A stretch of DNA of 64,000 nt from the NCBI RefSeq assembly GCF_001053095.1, contig NZ_CGBP01000002.1:124001-188000 (forward strand), in the 5' to 3' direction. Position 1 is the stretch's first letter. Each line of letters starts with the position of its first letter. Source of the DNA: Yersinia similis. Lineage in GTDB: Bacteria; Pseudomonadota; Gammaproteobacteria; Enterobacterales; Enterobacteriaceae. Below, piece by piece: positions 8,986 through 18,816 of this stretch. A model generated the notes under the pieces. That model saw only the letters and a program-made list of their open reading frames with translations, made no database searches and was not told the origin of the DNA. A program made the translations under genes and the position numbers.

Positions 8986-9219
8986 ACAGGGAGTAAAGGA
9001 ATGAACGGGGGTAAAAGAATAATAGATAAAAAGCGTTTCGGAGCCTGTGTCGGTTGATGGCCGTCCGATGATTTGACTGAACACCGGCCTAATTTACTGT
9101 TGATATGAGAAGGGTTAAGGGGGGGGGCTCCCCTTAACCGCTTGAGGTCAGCGCAGGTAAAGTAACCGCAATCTCATGTTAAATAAGCACCCACTTTCCC
9201 CCGCCAATGCCAAGAATAA
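8986..9219. other. Convergent intergenic region with a strong hairpin and a G9 tract
   Basis: A short duplication lies at the end of lldD (two copies of about 19 bases around AGGAATGAACRGGG, 8977-9017). A 10-bp perfect stem, GGTTAAGGGG with CCCCTTAACC, spans 9113-9139. Its loop holds a run of nine G in all (9119-9127). No T-run follows on either strand, so it is at best a weak bidirectional terminator between lldD and argG. Confidence 0.55.
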
Positions 9220-10590
<1,371 letters not shown>

Positions 10591-10676
10591 TTAAATCCTG
10601 TATGAATTAGGTCAGTCTGGAGAATGTGTCAATGCCTACAGTGATATCGCAAAACCCGCCGTCGAGTCAAAGAAAT

Positions 10677-10715
10677 TTTGCATATTTATGGATTTTTATT
10701 GCATAAGTATTGCAA
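10677..10715 (-). promoter_or_regulatory. Tandem ARG boxes (ArgR operator) upstream of argG
   Basis: Two imperfect matches to the ARG-box core TGAATWWWWATTCA start at 10679 (TGCATATTTATGGA) and 10700 (TGCATAAGTATTGC). They are 21 bases apart, the usual spacing of paired 18-bp boxes separated by 3 bp. They lie about 90 bases upstream of argG. Confidence 0.7.
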
Positions 10716-10880
10716 TTTAATTTCATGAAACCATGTTCCATTTAAAATAATCCTGTATTCTATTGTGGGGCCTGCGTGGGTTTTTTGAAACGCGCAGCGG
10801 GTTAAAATATCTAGCGGGAAATCAACATTGTAAATCGGCGCATTGGGATATTTCACCATAGTGGTGGAAAGCGCGGATGG

Positions 10881-12311
10881 ATGCAAATGAACAGGGTTTC
10901 AGAGGCCGTTAAGTTGAAAATCTTCCGCGAAAGCGTGTGGTATAAGAAGCGAAAATCATCTCGGGTACTCTTTTGGCGTGAGATCACACCGCTGGCCTTT
11001 CCGTTGTTTATTGAAGGTTTGTGCGTACTGCTGATGGGGGTATTTAGTACTCTACTGGTGAGTTGGTTGGGTAAAGAAGCGATGGCAGCGGTGGGGCTAG
11101 CCGACAGTTTCAATATGCTGATTGCGGCTTTTTTTGCCTCCGTGGCATTAGGGACCTCGGTCGTTGTGGCCTTCAGTCTGGGCCAACGCAAACGCCAGCA
11201 GGCGCAAACTGCCGCCCGGCAATCCATGACACTGCTGGTATTAATCTCCCTGCTATTAGTTGTCTTGGTTCATTTTTCAGGCCAAACCATTATTGATTTA
11301 ATGGCTAACCAGGCAGACCCCTCGGTTAAAGCGATGGCCCTGACCTATCTACATTTCACCGTCTGGAATTACCCCGCGATGGCGATAACCTTGGTGGGGT
11401 GCGGTGCGCTACGTGGTGCGGGCAATACGCGCTTGCCGATGTTTATTAACATTGGCATGAATATTCTTAACATTGTCATTAGCAGCATATTGATTTATGG
11501 CCTCTTCAATTGGTCGGGGCTGGGTTTTATCGGTGCTGGTATTGGCATCACATTGGCCCGCTATGCAGGTGCACTGGTGGTGGTCGTGCTGCTGATTTAT
11601 GGTGCCAATAATACGTTGCGGATCCCCTTCAAAAACTATTTTATGCCCTTTACCTCAGCCATTATGTTTGAGGTGTTGAGCATTGGTATTCCGGCGAGTG
11701 TTGAGTCAGTCATGTTCAATATTGGCAAGTTAATCACTCAGCGGTTTGTTGCCGGCATGGGGACCGACGTGATCGCGGGTAACTTTATTGCTTTTTCGAT
11801 TGTGGCGATAATCAATCTGCCCGGTAATGCGCTGGGGTACACCTCAACCATTATTATTGGTACCCGGCTGGGCAAGGGGCAAATTTTGCAACCTATTCGG
11901 CAGATAAAACATATCTTTTGGCTATCGACGCTTGGGGTCTGCTTTATCGCATTGCTGTCCATTCCCAGTGCGGGCTTTCTGGCCTCGCTGTATACCGATG
12001 ATCCGGCAGTTATCACGGTGGTGAAGCATTTGATCTGGATGAATGCGTTATTTATGCCGATTTGGGCGGCGTCTTGGGTCTTACCTGCCGGCTTGAAAGG
12101 CGCTAAGGATGCCAGTTACACCATGTGGGTTGCCCTGGCCGGGATGTGGGGCTGTCGCATTATTGCTGGCTACATTCTGGGGGTAACGCTAGGGTTTGGC
12201 GTGACGGGGGTATGGATGGGGATGTTCCTGGATTGGATGGTCCGGGGGGTGTTGTTTTATCGCCGCATGTCCACGGGCCGTTGGTTATGGCGCTACCGGC
12301 CCAGCGTCTGA
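10881..12311 (+). CDS. yeeO: MATE-family efflux transporter, YeeO-like
   Basis: A 476-residue, 12-segment MATE exporter. It matches E. coli YeeO in long blocks such as LFWREITPLAFPLFIE, VLLMGVFSTLLVSWLG, GCGALRGAGNTRLP, SIGIPASVESVMF and MSTGRWLW. YeeO is described as a flavin (FMN/FAD) exporter. ATG 10881 is used; a second ATG two codons later is possible. In E. coli yeeO sits among tRNA-Asn genes near mtfA, and here tRNA-Asn genes and mtfA lie downstream too, so context is partly conserved. It is transcribed away from argG and converges with the MFS gene 27 bases downstream. Confidence 0.85.
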   Translation: MQMNRVSEAVKLKIFRESVWYKKRKSSRVLFWREITPLAFPLFIEGLCVLLMGVFSTLLVSWLGKEAMAAVGLADSFNMLIAAFFASVALGTSVVVAFSLGQRKRQQAQTAARQSMTLLVLISLLLVVLVHFSGQTIIDLMANQADPSVKAMALTYLHFTVWNYPAMAITLVGCGALRGAGNTRLPMFINIGMNILNIVISSILIYGLFNWSGLGFIGAGIGITLARYAGALVVVVLLIYGANNTLRIPFKNYFMPFTSAIMFEVLSIGIPASVESVMFNIGKLITQRFVAGMGTDVIAGNFIAFSIVAIINLPGNALGYTSTIIIGTRLGKGQILQPIRQIKHIFWLSTLGVCFIALLSIPSAGFLASLYTDDPAVITVVKHLIWMNALFMPIWAASWVLPAGLKGAKDASYTMWVALAGMWGCRIIAGYILGVTLGFGVTGVWMGMFLDWMVRGVLFYRRMSTGRWLWRYRPSV

Positions 12312-12338
12312 GAATATGAGCCGGTGTCCCTCATCGAA

Positions 12339-13679
12339 TTACTTCACACTCTGCGGTGCCACGTGTCGGGCAAACAGCATAATGACGCCAGAGACAAAAC
12401 AGGGGATGGCACCGAATAACAGGGCCGCGGTCTGCCAGTTGCCCCCACTGCTGAGAATGCTGGTCGCCCCCATGCTGGCAATAATGGCACCGATAGGCCC
12501 CATGGCGATGATAAATGCGCCAGCAGTGGCACGGATGGCGCTGGGAAAGCTCTCACTAAAGAAGAATAGGGCGGCAGAATATGGCCCTATCAGGAAAAAC
12601 AGACCTGTGCTGTACAGGATAACGATGAGGGAAAAATCGGCTGGCCCATAGAGCATGGTGGCTAAAGATAAACCGCCGAGCATCCAGCCTATAGCAATGG
12701 TATTCCGGCGACCGAAACGATCCCCTAACCAACCATGCGCCAGATAACCGCAGTAGCCCACAAGGTTGGAAAGCACCAGGACCCAGAGTGAACTCTCAAA
12801 GGAAACATCGTGTACCTTGGTGATAACCGTGGTGCCGAGCACCCCGAAAATCTGAATAGCAAACCAGTTGATCATTAAGGCTCCACCGAGCACCAATGTG
12901 GTGCGCAGTGATGTGCCACGAAAAATGGCTGACAGGCCGGTATGTTGGTGATCGGCATACTCAAAATGATAATCTTTTGCTACCTGACGGGCTTTTTCTG
13001 GCAGGCCAGCTTCCGTTAATCGACGAATGTGCTGGTGGATTTGAAATTGTGGGGTTTCTTTTAGTTTTAGGGCCAGCAGGGCAATAATAAACGAAGGGAC
13101 TGCGGCAAAAATAAAACTCCCTTGCCAGCCGATAATCGGCATCAGCAGGGCTGACAGCCCTGAGGCGACCAGTGCGCCAACTGGCCACCCCCCTTGTACC
13201 AGACTATAAATAAAGCCTTTGTGCCGATTTAATGTTGGGTCGTTGATGGCGGCATACATTTCGGTGAGATACGTTGCATTCACCGTTTGCTCGGCGAAGC
13301 CTAGCCCCGCTATTGAACGAATACCGACCAATACGCCTTTGCCCCATGATCCCCCGATTGCGGTCAACAGAGAGGATATCGCCGCACCGGTTACGGTAAA
13401 CACAATGCCCAAACGCCGCCCTAACCTGTCAACGATGGGGCCAACAGTCAACGCCACAACCGCACCTCCAGCGGCGACCCAAGTCGCTAACTTAGCCTGT
13501 TCTATTTCATCCCAACCAAAATGATCACCAATTTCCGGTAGCAGGGTACCGAACAGAATAAAGTCATAAACGGCGAATACCCATGCGAAGAATGCGAGCC
13601 ATGTGGCGAATTTGACATCTTTGATTGTTAATTGCTGCGGCTGCCAGCCATCAGCAGATATTTTTTTATAGATGTTCAT
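12339..13679 (-). CDS. MFS transporter (metabolite:H+ symporter type)
   Basis: A 446-residue major facilitator with 12 predicted segments. The loop 2-3 motif is VDRLGRRLG and the loop 8-9 motif GDRFGRRNT. It resembles the aromatic-acid/sialate/lactate symporter groups. I chose ATG 13679; an in-frame TTG at 13721 overlaps the upstream stop, so translational coupling is possible either way. It follows a PgdA/cyclic-imidase-like hydrolase in the same transcript. The pairing suggests import of a small substrate for that hydrolase, or export of its product. Substrate unknown. Confidence 0.82.
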   Translation of the reverse strand: MNIYKKISADGWQPQQLTIKDVKFATWLAFFAWVFAVYDFILFGTLLPEIGDHFGWDEIEQAKLATWVAAGGAVVALTVGPIVDRLGRRLGIVFTVTGAAISSLLTAIGGSWGKGVLVGIRSIAGLGFAEQTVNATYLTEMYAAINDPTLNRHKGFIYSLVQGGWPVGALVASGLSALLMPIIGWQGSFIFAAVPSFIIALLALKLKETPQFQIHQHIRRLTEAGLPEKARQVAKDYHFEYADHQHTGLSAIFRGTSLRTTLVLGGALMINWFAIQIFGVLGTTVITKVHDVSFESSLWVLVLSNLVGYCGYLAHGWLGDRFGRRNTIAIGWMLGGLSLATMLYGPADFSLIVILYSTGLFFLIGPYSAALFFFSESFPSAIRATAGAFIIAMGPIGAIIASMGATSILSSGGNWQTAALLFGAIPCFVSGVIMLFARHVAPQSVK

Positions 13680-13717
13680 GGTTGTTATCACTCGTTCAAT
13701 AGGACGACGCCTCAGGA

Positions 13718-14599
13718 TCAAATTTTGCGCGGCATACGGCGCAGGTAGTCGTCGGCGATCTCATCAAAGGTCACGAAACGTACGCCCTGATGGCTCTGGA
13801 TATGTTTGATCAACCGTTCCAGCATCAATAACACTTGCGGGCGACCAGATACGTCAGGGTGGATGGTCATGGTAAATACGGCATAATCATGTTCGCGGTA
13901 TACCCAGTCGAACTGATCGCGCCACATCTCTTCCAGATGGCGGGGATTAACAAAACCATGGCTATTGGGTGCTTTCTTGATGAACATCATGGGGGGCAAG
14001 TCATCCAGGTACCAGTTAGCCGGGATCTCCACCAGTGCGGTTTCTGCCCCTCGTTGCAATGGCTTCATCCAGTGGTCTGGGGACTTGCTGTAATCGATGC
14101 GGGTCCAATGGTCGCCGACGCGCACATAGTAGGGGTGAAAATCGTGGTGCATCAGGCTGTGGTCATATTTAATGCCTTTTTTCAGCAACAGCTCGTTGGT
14201 GACGTTGCTAAATTCCCACCAAGGTGCGACATAGCCCGTGGGCGGTTTTCCGGCCAATTGGGTGAGGAGGGTGATGCAGTGATCCAGCACGGTCTCTTCC
14301 TGTGCTGGTGTCATGGCGATGGGATTCTCATGGCTGTAACCATGGATACCCACTTCGTGTCCAGCCGCGGCTACCGCTTTCATTTGTTCAGGGAACGTTT
14401 CGATTGAGTGACCGGGAATAAACCAGGTGGCCCGTAGGTTATGGTCAGCAAAGAGTTTGAGCAACCGTGGCGTACCCACTTCACCGGAGAACATACCGCG
14501 TGAAATATCATCGGGTGAGTCCTCACCGCCATAAGATCCTAACCAACCAGCCACCGCGTCAACATCAACGCCAAATGCACAGAATATTTCTTTAGCCAT
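13718..14599 (-). CDS. NodB-fold hydrolase of the PgdA (HP0310)/cyclic imidase/PuuE group
   Basis: A 293-residue polysaccharide-deacetylase-fold protein. Start ATG 14599 has AGGAG 7 bases upstream; the frame extends to 14635 without support. It closely resembles Helicobacter pylori HP0310 (PgdA): [20 protein letters not shown] at the N-terminus, [16 protein letters not shown], the metal-site HGYSHENP (near 86-93), [11 protein letters not shown] and [12 protein letters not shown]. There is no signal peptide, so it is probably cytosolic. That argues against peptidoglycan as the direct substrate and favours a small amide or imide. The downstream MFS gene supports a catabolic role. HP0310 itself was described structurally as atypical and imidase-like. 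Confidence 0.85.
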   Translation of the reverse strand: MAKEIFCAFGVDVDAVAGWLGSYGGEDSPDDISRGMFSGEVGTPRLLKLFADHNLRATWFIPGHSIETFPEQMKAVAAAGHEVGIHGYSHENPIAMTPAQEETVLDHCITLLTQLAGKPPTGYVAPWWEFSNVTNELLLKKGIKYDHSLMHHDFHPYYVRVGDHWTRIDYSKSPDHWMKPLQRGAETALVEIPANWYLDDLPPMMFIKKAPNSHGFVNPRHLEEMWRDQFDWVYREHDYAVFTMTIHPDVSGRPQVLLMLERLIKHIQSHQGVRFVTFDEIADDYLRRMPRKI

Positions 14600-14848
14600 A
14601 GTTCTTCTCCTGAGTTTGCGATTTATCGCAGGCAAGTTGCCACCTTGCGCGCTGTTGTAAAAACGCGGGAGCAGATCAGCAGGTCAATATTGGCTGCTAT
14701 CAAATGGGCGTGGACACGTCTATCTATTTGCGACGCTTGCAGTGAGTTTACTTGGGAAGCGATCCCGATAAACAGGTGTTGCAAGGCCGCATGTATCGTA
14801 GATATTTTCAGACTGATCACCCAGAGACCTCCGCTGTTTATCGTTCAT

Positions 14849-14914
14849 CTACCCGTCATACTTCAAGCCGCATAGGCGTTGGCTGCCTTCCTGCCACTTG
14901 AATTATTTTGGGTA
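14849..14914. repeat. Short ERIC derivative (66 bp, core deleted)
   Basis: The left arm TACCCGTCATACTTCAAG and an inverted right arm ending TTTTGGGTA flank GCGTTGGCTGCCTTCCTGC. The central AGGAGCTTA...TAAGT core of full ERICs is missing. Confidence 0.7.
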
Positions 14915-14991
14915 GAGTTCTCCCATAAAATGTATTTTCTAAAAAATGGACATTTCACCGTAACAAGAGAAAGACCCGATTGTTAACTAAA

Positions 14992-15010
14992 TTGATCAAA
15001 ATTTGATCAA
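14992..15010. promoter_or_regulatory. 19-bp perfect palindrome, candidate operator
   Basis: TTGATCAAA, one central A, then TTTGATCAA: perfect dyad symmetry with 9-base arms. It overlaps possible -35 elements in both directions. FNR sites share TTGAT/ATCAA halves but need a 4-base spacer, so this is not a standard FNR box. The regulator is unknown. Confidence 0.5.
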
Positions 15011-15086
15011 TAATGTGACTAAATCGATAAAAATATGTTAAAATTTGATGGTGCAACCCCGATTGTTCGATTTTAAAGGGTAAGAA

Positions 15087-15257
15087 TTGGCAGGGGGGGC
15101 GCTCGTAAAAAGCGGTGAAACTATCGTGGTATGTGAAAAAAATGATATTGACTTGTGTGATGCGAATATCCGCTTAACGGTTACATTTGACGAAAAATAT
15201 AGTGATAATAACTTCTTTGGTAATCCAGGGCCGTTGTCGTCAAGTGGTAAAGCCTAA
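15087..15257 (+). pseudogene. Small ORF (56 aa), possible gene remnant
   Basis: From TTG 15087 a 56-codon frame reads through LVKSGETIVVCEKNDIDL, then CDANIRLTVTFDEKYSD and ends NPGPLSSSGKA. The composition looks like real protein. AAAGGG precedes the TTG by about 7 bases. In the same frame, an ATG at 15048 starts an 11-codon stretch that ends at TAA 15081-15083. The whole could therefore be a 69-residue gene broken by one nonsense codon, or a separate TTG-started gene. I recognise no family. It lies 89 bases upstream of yaiL on the same strand. Confidence 0.35.
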
Positions 15258-15346
15258 ATTCAGAGGGAGACTACACTGCAACCTAGTACAGCCTCAAAAA
15301 TTACAGGTATAATCCCACAAATTATTAAACTGGTTTAAAAACGAAA

Positions 15347-15886
15347 ATGACAAAACTCACCTTACAAGAACAAATGCTAAAAGCTGGATTAGTGACCAGC
15401 AAAAAAATGGCCAAAGTCCAAAGAACGGCTAAAAAATCACGAGTTCAGACTCGTGAAGCAAGAGAGGCTGTGGAAGAAAATAAAAAAGCGCAACTTGAGC
15501 GTGATAAACAGCTAAGCGAACAACAAAAACAAGCGGCTTTATCTAAAGAGTATAAAGCTCAGGTTAAACAGCTCATTGAAATGAACAAAATCGATATTTC
15601 AAAAGGCAATATTGGTTTTAACTTCACAGATAATAATTTAATTAAAAAAATAGTTGTGGATAAGCTTACTCAAGCTCAGCTGATTAGTGGCCGTCTCGCC
15701 ATTGCCCGTTTGGTTGTTGATAACAGTGGTGAGAGTGAATACGCAATTATCCCCGCGAGCGTAGCCGATAAAATTGCGCAGCGAGATGCGAGCAGTATTG
15801 TATTAAATAGCGCGCTTAGTCAGGAAGAGCAAGATGGCGAAGATCCGTATGCCGATTTTAAAGTGCCTGATGATTTGATGTGGTAA
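15347..15886 (+). CDS. yaiL: DUF2058 protein YaiL
   Basis: A 179-residue DUF2058 protein. The start MTKLTLQEQMLKAGLVTSKK is characteristic of YaiL. Residues about 15-80 are very rich in Lys, Arg, Gln and Glu and probably form a charged coiled coil. The C-terminal half is a small globular domain ending in an acidic tail (DGEDPYADF). The family is annotated as nucleoprotein or polynucleotide-associated on weak grounds; the biochemical role is not established. It is a single gene followed by an intrinsic terminator. Confidence 0.9.
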   Translation: MTKLTLQEQMLKAGLVTSKKMAKVQRTAKKSRVQTREAREAVEENKKAQLERDKQLSEQQKQAALSKEYKAQVKQLIEMNKIDISKGNIGFNFTDNNLIKKIVVDKLTQAQLISGRLAIARLVVDNSGESEYAIIPASVADKIAQRDASSIVLNSALSQEEQDGEDPYADFKVPDDLMW

Positions 15887-15942
15887 TTAACGTTTTGTAG
15901 AGGCTTATGTTGGCAAATACTAATCTTTACAAATACTCATAG

Positions 15943-15968
15943 ATGAAAAGTCCCTCAGGGCTTTTCAT
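15943..15968 (+). terminator. Intrinsic terminator after yaiL
   Basis: Perfect stem ATGAAAAGTCCC / GGGCTTTTCAT with a short loop, 57 bases after the yaiL stop. The stem is partly A/T at its base; the T-rich stretch lies within and after the 3' arm. Confidence 0.7.
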
Positions 15969-16175
15969 TAAGATTTTATGTTCAGCCAGTTAATGGAAAA
16001 ACGCAGGGTTGTTCTGGAGAGTCGCCAACATCTTTGCTGCCAGCCGACTGGATTACGTCTTTTGGCTTCCCCGCTTTTTATCGTATCTACGCGAGTCCCT
16101 TTTGTTGTGCTGGGTGTAAACGGGGATGATAGTCAACTTCTTGCATTTATCTGTCTAGCAGAAACGACTGAAATG

Positions 16176-16210
16176 CAAAAACCCTGCTTAGTTACCTAGG
16201 CAGGGTTCTT
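16176..16210 (-). terminator. Intrinsic terminator of tRNA-Asn (first copy)
   Basis: On the minus strand, stem AACCCTGC/GCAGGGTT followed by TTTT, just downstream of the tRNA 3' end. Confidence 0.8.
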
Positions 16211-16215
16211 TAATT

Positions 16216-16291
16216 TGGCTCCTCTGACTGGACTCGAACCAGTGACATACGGATTAACAGTCCGCCGTTCTACCGACTGAACTACAGAGGA
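16216..16291 (-). tRNA. tRNA-Asn (anticodon GTT), first copy
   Basis: A 76-nt gene identical to the second copy at 21464. The minus strand starts TCCTCTGTAGTTCAG, carries the anticodon in ACTGTTAAT and ends with an encoded CCA. Such tRNA-Asn genes are the integration targets of the Yersinia high-pathogenicity island. No integrase or island is attached here. Confidence 0.97.
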
Positions 16292-16418
16292 ATCGTGTGA
16301 ACGGGGCGAATAATAGCGGGGACAGAGGGACATGTCAAAGAAGAAAAGACAAATTTGGATTGTTTGCTTACAAGTTGGGCAACTTGTTGAGATTTTTAGC
16401 TTTTAGGCTAAAACTTCG

Positions 16419-16691
16419 TCAAAATTGTGGGCAACAAAAAAGCAATAGCTGGCGCCGCCAGTAAAGCGTGTAGTGACGCCAAAAGTGCTGTGTCAGCCAG
16501 GCCAGTAGTAAACTCAACGTAGGGGAGAGTAAAACTACCGTATTGACTTGCAATTGTTCGTTATGTAGCCAGTCCAATACCCCGAGTTCGGTTAGCAAAA
16601 GTACCGGCCAATAACGGCGCGCTACCAGAATCATCAGTACCAGTCGTAGTCTCTGGGGCAACAGTAAAATGGCGTGCCTATCACGGAGCAA
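16419..16691 (-). pseudogene. UhpB-like MASE1 membrane-domain remnant
   Basis: A 90-codon frame from a TTG, with a stop codon two codons upstream. Its residues resemble the N-terminal membrane domain of UhpB: AILLLPQRLRLVLM and YWPVLLLTELGVLDWL align with AVLLFPFGLRLGLM and YWPVLLGAEWLLIYWL. UhpB is the hexose-phosphate sensor kinase. The first membrane helix and the whole kinase part are missing and there is no ribosome site, so this is probably a decayed fragment. It sits just downstream of a tRNA-Asn gene. The match was made from memory and needs a search. Confidence 0.5.
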
Positions 16692-16832
16692 TGGTTGTTA
16701 TCAAAAATACAATGGACTTAACATCTGTGGGATAAAAATAGCTTAAAAAGTAGTCAGGGATAGATGTTGTGGGAAGAAATAAATGTTGCGGAATGTGTAG
16801 TGCGGATTGAAACCGTTATTCAGATAATAATG

Positions 16833-16860
16833 AGCCGGGCCAGTTAGCTGCCCGGTTCAT
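16833..16860 (-). terminator. Hairpin after the TRAP operon
   Basis: Stem CCGGGC/GCCCGG (16835-16854) lies just past the dctM stop on the minus strand. The T-run is poor, so terminator strength is uncertain. Confidence 0.45.
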
Positions 16861-16873
16861 TAATAAATGGCCT

Positions 16874-18166
16874 TTAACCGTTATATATTCCAAACATTCG
16901 CGGTAACCACAGAGAGATTTCCGGAATATAGGTCACCAGCATCAGCACAAAGAGTAACGCACCGTAGAAGGGCAACATTGCTTTTACCACTTGTTCTATC
17001 TTTTGTTTACTCACCGCACTGGCAACGAATAAGACCGATCCCACTGGTGGCGTAATCAGGCCAATCCCCAGATTAATCAACATAATCATGCCGAAATGGA
17101 CCGGGTCAATGCCTAACGAGTTGGTTACAGGCATTAATACCGGTGTGAGGATCAAAATCAGTGGAGCCATATCCATCAGCGTACCAATCAGCAGCAGCAT
17201 AATGTTGATACACATCAGAATGACGTATTTATTATCAGAAATAGAGGTAAAGAAATCAGTGATACGTTCCGGTAACTGCATATAGGTCATGATGGCACCG
17301 AAACTGGCGGCAAATCCTATCAAAATCATGACGATAGTGACGGTTTTGACCGTGCGGTACATCAGTTTGGGCAGTTCGGACCACTTATAATCACGGTAGA
17401 CAAACATGGTGACGAAAAATGACCATAAACAGGCGATAGCCGCGGATTCAGTGGCGGTAAACACGCCTGACAGGATACCGCCCATGATGATAACAACCGT
17501 CATCAGCCCCCACAGCGTATCGACAAAGATTTTGAGTGCCTGACGGAATGGCACCCGCTCCCCTTTGGGATAACCACGCTTATAGGCGAAGCCAACACAC
17601 ATGAGCATTAAGGTCAGGCTGAGTAGCAGGCCCGGAACGATACCCGCAATGAATAGGGCAGAGATGGAGACCGTCCCACCAGTTGCCAGTGAATAGATCA
17701 CCGAGTTATGGCTAGGTGGCGTCAATATTGCCTGCACTGAACCACTGGCAGTCACGGCGGCGGCAAAATCGCGGGGATAGCCTTTTTTATCCATCTCAGG
17801 GATCATCACTGAGCCGATAGAGGCGGTGTCGGCCACCGAAGAGCCGGAAATGGCACCAAAAAATGTTGAGGCGACAATATTCACCAATGACAGGCCACCG
17901 CGGATAAAGCCCACGAAGATATAGGCGAAGTTAACCAGCCGTCGTGCAATACCGCCCTCCGCCATAATGGCACCCGCCAGAATAAAGAAGGGAATAGCCA
18001 GTAGAGAAAATTTATTGACCCCACTGGTTATTTGGATCATCACGGCTTCCAGTGGCAAATCAATCCAAAACGCTCCTGCAATGGCACTGAGGCCCACGGC
18101 ATAGGCAACGGGGACACCAATAGCCAATAGAATTGCCAGGGTAAAAACTAAAATAAATGCGTCCAT
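16874..18166 (-). CDS. TRAP transporter large permease subunit (DctM family)
   Basis: A 430-residue integral membrane protein with about 12 segments and DctM hallmarks: FSLLAIPFFILAGAIMAEGG, SGSSVADTASIGSVMIPEM, GVFTATESAAIA and LITPPVGSVLFV. TRAP systems use a periplasmic binding protein and the Na+ or H+ gradient to import organic acids, often sugar acids. It starts 19 bases after the dctQ-type gene in a dctPQM operon. It resembles the YiaN/UxuT sugar-acid branch more than C4-dicarboxylate DctM. Substrate not determinable from sequence alone. Confidence 0.92.
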   Translation of the reverse strand: MDAFILVFTLAILLAIGVPVAYAVGLSAIAGAFWIDLPLEAVMIQITSGVNKFSLLAIPFFILAGAIMAEGGIARRLVNFAYIFVGFIRGGLSLVNIVASTFFGAISGSSVADTASIGSVMIPEMDKKGYPRDFAAAVTASGSVQAILTPPSHNSVIYSLATGGTVSISALFIAGIVPGLLLSLTLMLMCVGFAYKRGYPKGERVPFRQALKIFVDTLWGLMTVVIIMGGILSGVFTATESAAIACLWSFFVTMFVYRDYKWSELPKLMYRTVKTVTIVMILIGFAASFGAIMTYMQLPERITDFFTSISDNKYVILMCINIMLLLIGTLMDMAPLILILTPVLMPVTNSLGIDPVHFGMIMLINLGIGLITPPVGSVLFVASAVSKQKIEQVVKAMLPFYGALLFVLMLVTYIPEISLWLPRMFGIYNG

Positions 18167-18185
18167 AAGGCAGAGTTCCCCAAAA

Positions 18186-18692
18186 TTATGAATTGCCGAT
18201 CATGACTACCGGGCGCTGGGTTTGCGGGCCAAAAAATAGGCGCTCGATAATAAACATCAGGGTAATAGCAGAACCAATGGGTAAAGGAAGATAGGTTTGC
18301 CCAGCGGTCAATAATGGGAACTCCGCTACGGGTTGCGACCATAACTCGCTGCACAGAATATAGCTGTAAACCAAAATAAACAGGCTTATCATCACCATCA
18401 GCAAATTAACCAGCAACGCACAGATCTTTTTACCGGCTTCGGGAATTCTATCGATCACCATGCTCACGGCAATATGAGAACCAGAGCGATAACTGGCCGC
18501 TGCGCCAATAAAGGTGAATGTCACCATACATAAAATAGCTACCGGTTCTGGCCAAGATAAGCCATCATTTTGAATATAACGGGCAAATATACCGATAGGG
18601 ATGGCGGCAACCATAATAATTAAAGCAATACCGGCTACCCAGATTGACAGGCGGTATAAAACATCCATCGCAGAGAGATAATAGCGAGCCAT
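18186..18692 (-). CDS. TRAP transporter small permease subunit (DctQ family)
   Basis: A 168-residue protein with four hydrophobic segments. DctQ features include IFARYIQNDGLSWPEPVAI near residues 31-49 and GSHIAVSMVIDRIP near 71-84. It pairs with the DctM subunit, whose gene begins 19 bases downstream. A gap of 124 bases to the upstream binding-protein gene holds a degenerate repeat. The start codon has AGG before it. Confidence 0.9.
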   Translation of the reverse strand: MARYYLSAMDVLYRLSIWVAGIALIIMVAAIPIGIFARYIQNDGLSWPEPVAILCMVTFTFIGAAASYRSGSHIAVSMVIDRIPEAGKKICALLVNLLMVMISLFILVYSYILCSELWSQPVAEFPLLTAGQTYLPLPIGSAITLMFIIERLFFGPQTQRPVVMIGNS

Positions 18693-18721
18693 AGTGGAAA
18701 CCTCAGTATTCCCTTTGTCTT

Positions 18722-18775
18722 TGGCGTTGCAACGGCGTTAGCAACCCTGCTGCAACGGCAATGACGTTGGGTAAT
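18722..18775. repeat. Degenerate short ERIC-like element
   Basis: Inverted GTTGCAACGGCGTT / CTGCAACGGCAATGACGTTGGGTA resembles the arms of Yersinia ERICs, with the core missing. It lies between the dctP- and dctQ-type genes and would be transcribed in the operon mRNA, perhaps affecting the stoichiometry of the subunits. Confidence 0.45.
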
Positions 18776-18816
18776 ATCAGCGGTATTAAAAATAATTCAA
18801 TACCGCCGGATGGATG

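Larger units (their letters stand above)
14600..15086. other. Divergent regulatory region between the PgdA-like operon and yaiL
   Basis: It holds a short ERIC derivative (14849-14914) and a 19-base perfect inverted repeat (14992-15010). A plausible plus-strand promoter is TTGATC at 15004 with GATAAA 17 bases on. A minus-strand TTGATC also falls within the palindrome. AT-rich, no tRNA or ORF. Confidence 0.5.

Noticed and set aside
14992..15010. FNR box reading of the palindrome
   Set aside because: The half sites TTGAT/ATCAA are separated by nine bases, not the four required.
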